A DNA stretch of 6,274 nucleotides. It comes from an uncultured Clostridia bacterium (GTDB lineage Bacteria > Bacillota > Clostridia > UMGS1810). The notes beneath the pieces were generated by a model. That model did not search any database and had not been told where the DNA came from. It worked only from the letters and a program-made list of their open reading frames with translations. The stretch covers positions 1 to 6,274 of the forward strand of contig CALGRC010000111.1 in NCBI GenBank assembly GCA_937959315.1, read 5' to 3'. Of the stretch, positions 4,172 through 6,274 are shown piece by piece (the first letter of the stretch is position 1; each line of letters starts with the position of its first letter). Made by a program: the position numbers and the translations under genes.

Positions 4172-5410
4172 TTATTTTAAAAAAGCAACCGGATGAATGA
4201 CATGATCTTCCTTTGGGTTAACGCTTGCTAGGAACGGATCGGTCAAACACAGGCCACGCTGGACACAGCCGTATCCAAAGCGGGCCCGCAGATGATCAAT
4301 GGTTCGCTCTAAGGATACTCTTTTTTGCATTTGCTGTTCTTCTGGTAAAAAAGACAACTGCTTTTCCCGCTTCAGCGATAGTTTGCACCCCCGTATACCA
4401 ATGCTGCGAATGGGGTTTGCCGGACGGTTTGTGCATATCAGTGCATAAGCTACAGAAAAAATATTCTCTGCCAAGTCAGTTGGCGCATGCAATGTCCCCT
4501 GCCGTTCAAAAGTATATAGCTGATTATCGCGCAGCGACACTTGTACCACCGAACATTCCAATCCATATTCCCGCAGGCGCGCTGCCACACTCTCGCACAA
4601 TACGTACAGCGTAATTTTAATATCCTGTTCCCCTGTTAAATCGCGCGGTGCTGTAATACTGTTCCCCACACTTTTAACCAGTGGCTTTGCCGCAATATTG
4701 CGCACCGGCGACATATCCAAACCATTGGCAAACTTCCAAAGCATCCGGCCGTTTTTTCCAAACAGATACTGTAATACCTGTTCATCCATATGCGCCAGTT
4801 TTCCAATGGTATCTACCCCATAGGCTGCCAGCTTGCGCCGCGTGGCCCGGCCTACATACAACAAATCTTCCACTGGGAGTGGCCAAACAACTTCTTTGAA
4901 ATTTTCTTTTGTAATAACGGTAGTTGCATCCGGTTTCTTCAAATCACTGCCCAATTTTGCAAATATTTTATTAAAACTAACCCCTACCGATACACTTACT
5001 CCAAGCTGCCTGCGAACTTCCAACCGAATTTGGTCTGCAATGGCATGTCCGTCGCCAAATAATTTTGTACTGCCGGATACATCCAGCCAGCATTCATCCA
5101 ATCCGAATGGCTCTACCTGATCGGTAAAAGAAGCATAAATTTCTTTTGCCAACCTGGAATAACGAAGATAGCGGTCAAAATGCGGCGGTGCAAAGACAAT
5201 TGACGGGCATTTTTGCCGTGCCTGCCATAGCGGTTCCCCTGTTTGGACGCCATACCGTTTTGCAAGTTCATTTTTTGCCAGTACGATCCCATGCCGCCGC
5301 TCCGCATCTCCTCCAACCGCTACTGCTTTATCACGCAAAGATGGGTTGTACAGGCATTCGACGGAAGCATAAAAATTATTCAAATCCGCATGCAAAATGA
5401 CCCGTTCCAT
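4172..5410 (-). CDS. dinB: DNA polymerase IV (Y-family translesion polymerase)
   Basis: This 412-residue protein is a complete Y-family polymerase that extends damaged or misaligned primer ends with low fidelity. Palm residues are present: Asp9 in HADLNNFYASVE with Glu18 following, and Asp105-Glu106 in GLDECWLDVSG. Tyr14 stands at the steric-gate position that excludes ribonucleotides. The SVGVSFNKIFAKLGSDLKKP block (141-160) and the helix-hairpin-helix (about 184-207, LLYVGRATRRKLAAYGVDTI) fit DinB, followed by the little-finger domain. QLSFL (351-355) resembles a beta-clamp binding motif. The ATG start has GGGGTGA (5423-5417) 6 bases upstream. The gene has its own strong promoter with dyads over it and a divergent neighbour. 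No clear terminator follows the stop at 4172. All active-site residues are present, so it is probably functional. Confidence 0.96.
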   Translation of the reverse strand: MERVILHADLNNFYASVECLYNPSLRDKAVAVGGDAERRHGIVLAKNELAKRYGVQTGEPLWQARQKCPSIVFAPPHFDRYLRYSRLAKEIYASFTDQVEPFGLDECWLDVSGSTKLFGDGHAIADQIRLEVRRQLGVSVSVGVSFNKIFAKLGSDLKKPDATTVITKENFKEVVWPLPVEDLLYVGRATRRKLAAYGVDTIGKLAHMDEQVLQYLFGKNGRMLWKFANGLDMSPVRNIAAKPLVKSVGNSITAPRDLTGEQDIKITLYVLCESVAARLREYGLECSVVQVSLRDNQLYTFERQGTLHAPTDLAENIFSVAYALICTNRPANPIRSIGIRGCKLSLKREKQLSFLPEEQQMQKRVSLERTIDHLRARFGYGCVQRGLCLTDPFLASVNPKEDHVIHPVAFLK

Positions 5411-5423
5411 CTCAAATCACCCC

Positions 5424-5459
5424 AATTATTTCGTAATTTTTACTTTTTACGAAATAATT
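5424..5459. promoter_or_regulatory. 13-bp inverted repeat over the dinB start region (putative operator)
   Basis: AATTATTTCGTAA (5424-5436) is repeated exactly in inverse at 5447-5459, with 10 bases between. The right arm overlaps the dinB -10 box (5457-5462) and the left arm ends just before the ribosome binding site. This is a classical repressor position, and it could alternatively form a 5' UTR hairpin. It does not match the Gram-positive LexA box (CGAAC-N4-GTTCG). Confidence 0.7.
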
Positions 5460-5485
5460 ATATACCGGATTACGTAATATTTCAA
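5457..5485 (-). promoter_or_regulatory. dinB promoter with a palindromic spacer
   Basis: The minus strand shows TTGAAA (5485-5480), a 17-base spacer, and TATAAT (5462-5457). The spacer holds a perfect 10-bp palindrome, ATTACGTAAT (5469-5478), related to the TTACGAAAT arms downstream. A strong core promoter wrapped in dyads suggests tight repression. Confidence 0.85.
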
Positions 5486-5529
5486 TATAAAATTACAAAA
5501 AAAGAAATGAATTTTATGGAATTCTTCCG

Positions 5530-5558
5530 TTGCTATTTTCCTGCTGCTATGCTACAAT
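5530..5558 (+). promoter_or_regulatory. Promoter of the DUF5131 gene
   Basis: TTGCTA (5530-5535), a 17-base spacer, and TACAAT (5553-5558) lie 35 bases before the ATG. It does not overlap the dinB promoter, so the two divergent genes have separate core promoters about 45 bases apart. Confidence 0.75.
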
Positions 5559-5593
5559 GCAAATAAAGCCAAGAAAAAGGCAGGTGATAGCCC

Positions 5594-6274
5594 ATGTCTA
5601 TTACATGGAACTTATGGCATGGATGCCATAAAATCAGTCCTGGCTGCGCCAATTGCTATGTATACCGCATGGACGCCAAATATGAACGGGACAGTGCCGA
5701 AATATACAAAACCAAAGCGTTTTCCCTGCCGGTACAAAAAAAGCGGGATGGGAGCTATCAGGTCCCTTCCGGCACCTTGGTGTATACCTGTTTTACATCT
5801 GATTTTTTGCTGCCGGAAGCAGATATATGGCGGCCTGAAGCTTGGGATATGATGCGCATGCGGACTGATTTACAATTTTTATTTATTACAAAGCGCATAG
5901 ACCGTTTACACAGTTGCCTGCCGCCCGATTGGGGCAGCGGCTGGGAACATGTTTATATTTATTGTACTGTAGAAAATCAGGAAATGGCAGATTACCGCCT
6001 GCCTATTTATCAGGCTTTGCCCATTGCGCACAAAGGGATCATTTGTGAACCGCTGCTCGGTCCAATAGATGTATTTTCTTACTTAGGAAGCTGGGTGGAA
6101 GAGTTAATTGCCGGCGGGGAATCGGGCCGGCAGGCGCGTATTTGTGATTTTAACTGGGTGCTTTCTTTGCGCGAACAGTGCAAAATTGCCGGCGTACCAT
6201 TCCATTTTAAACAAACGGGCGCTTATTTTAAAAAAGATGGGCGCATTTACCACATCAAACGGCAATTTCAGCAT
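5594..6274 (+). CDS. DUF5131 / phage Gp37-Gp68 family three-cysteine protein, 3' end outside the window
   Basis: The frame is open from ATG 5594 to the window edge, 227 codons with no stop. The ribosome binding site AGGTGAT lies just upstream (5582-5588). The N-terminus has the three-cysteine signature of the family, WNLWHGCHKISPGCANCY, with Cys11, Cys18 and Cys21 (CX6CX2C), resembling a radical-SAM iron-sulfur site. Other family blocks follow in order: YTCFTSDFLLPEAD (64-77), FLFITKRIDR (95-104), HVYIYCTVEN (119-128), CEPLLGPID (151-159), IAGGESGRQAR (172-182) and VPFHFKQTGA (201-210). The family (PF07505) has phage and chromosomal members of unproven chemistry; a [4Fe-4S]/SAM-type reaction is inferred from the cysteines. 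It is divergent from dinB, which hints at a nucleic-acid repair or modification role. Only a short C-terminal piece is likely missing. Confidence 0.9.
   Translation, partial: MSITWNLWHGCHKISPGCANCYVYRMDAKYERDSAEIYKTKAFSLPVQKKRDGSYQVPSGTLVYTCFTSDFLLPEADIWRPEAWDMMRMRTDLQFLFITKRIDRLHSCLPPDWGSGWEHVYIYCTVENQEMADYRLPIYQALPIAHKGIICEPLLGPIDVFSYLGSWVEELIAGGESGRQARICDFNWVLSLREQCKIAGVPFHFKQTGAYFKKDGRIYHIKRQFQH

Noticed and set aside
4225..5400. Several 70-130 codon plus-strand frames and one minus-strand frame
   Set aside because: All lie within dinB, which has an intact catalytic core and domain order, so these are shadows.
5619..5852. 77-codon plus-strand frame
   Set aside because: It is out of frame inside the DUF5131 gene, whose family motifs continue uninterrupted to the window edge.

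Overview
The window looks like a low-to-moderate GC Firmicutes chromosome, most likely a gut-type Clostridia. The signs are sigma-A promoters of the TTGAAA-17-TATAAT type, strong GGAGG-type ribosome binding sites, TTG starts, U-tailed hairpin terminators, a CCA-encoding tRNA, and an SPFH / zinc-ribbon TPR gene pair of a kind I associate with Clostridia. The genus cannot be fixed from the sequence.

Left part (1-2260, minus strand): three tightly packed genes read leftwards. They encode an SPFH (flotillin-like) protein with three C-terminal zinc knuckles, a small four-helix membrane protein, and a zinc-ribbon/TPR protein cut by the window edge. The first two genes overlap by 8 bases and the third starts 10 bases after the second stops. 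Upstream is an unusual leader. A near-consensus promoter fires into about 170 bases holding tiny reading frames, a 14-bp perfect long-range stem, and a UUCG-loop terminator whose 5' arm is the end of the last tiny frame. This looks like transcription attenuation.

Middle part (2290-3895): a small accessory module. A 191-residue tyrosine recombinase with no N-terminal core-binding domain is preceded by an overlapping 61-codon gene. Both are divergent from an unrecognised 128-residue gene. Between the two units lie about 370 bases rich in dyads. A 23-bp inverted repeat (one mismatch) encloses 215 bp and covers the -35 zone of both divergent promoters, and four copies of an AATGTTACCTTT-type motif form two hairpins inside it. 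The segment could be an invertible switch, an operator cluster or an attachment region.

Right part (3897-6274): a tRNA-Pro(CGG) gene and, upstream in the same transcript, a relic of a tRNA 5' half. Then comes dinB (DNA polymerase IV, minus strand) with a strong promoter and a 13-bp inverted repeat over its -10 and start region. Divergent from dinB is a nearly complete three-cysteine DUF5131 (phage Gp37/Gp68 type, radical-SAM-like) gene that runs off the right edge.

The most interesting elements are the attenuator-like leader in front of the SPFH operon, the recombinase beside an inverted-repeat-bounded segment, and the possibility that the SPFH operon ends in a TIR-type effector beyond the left edge.
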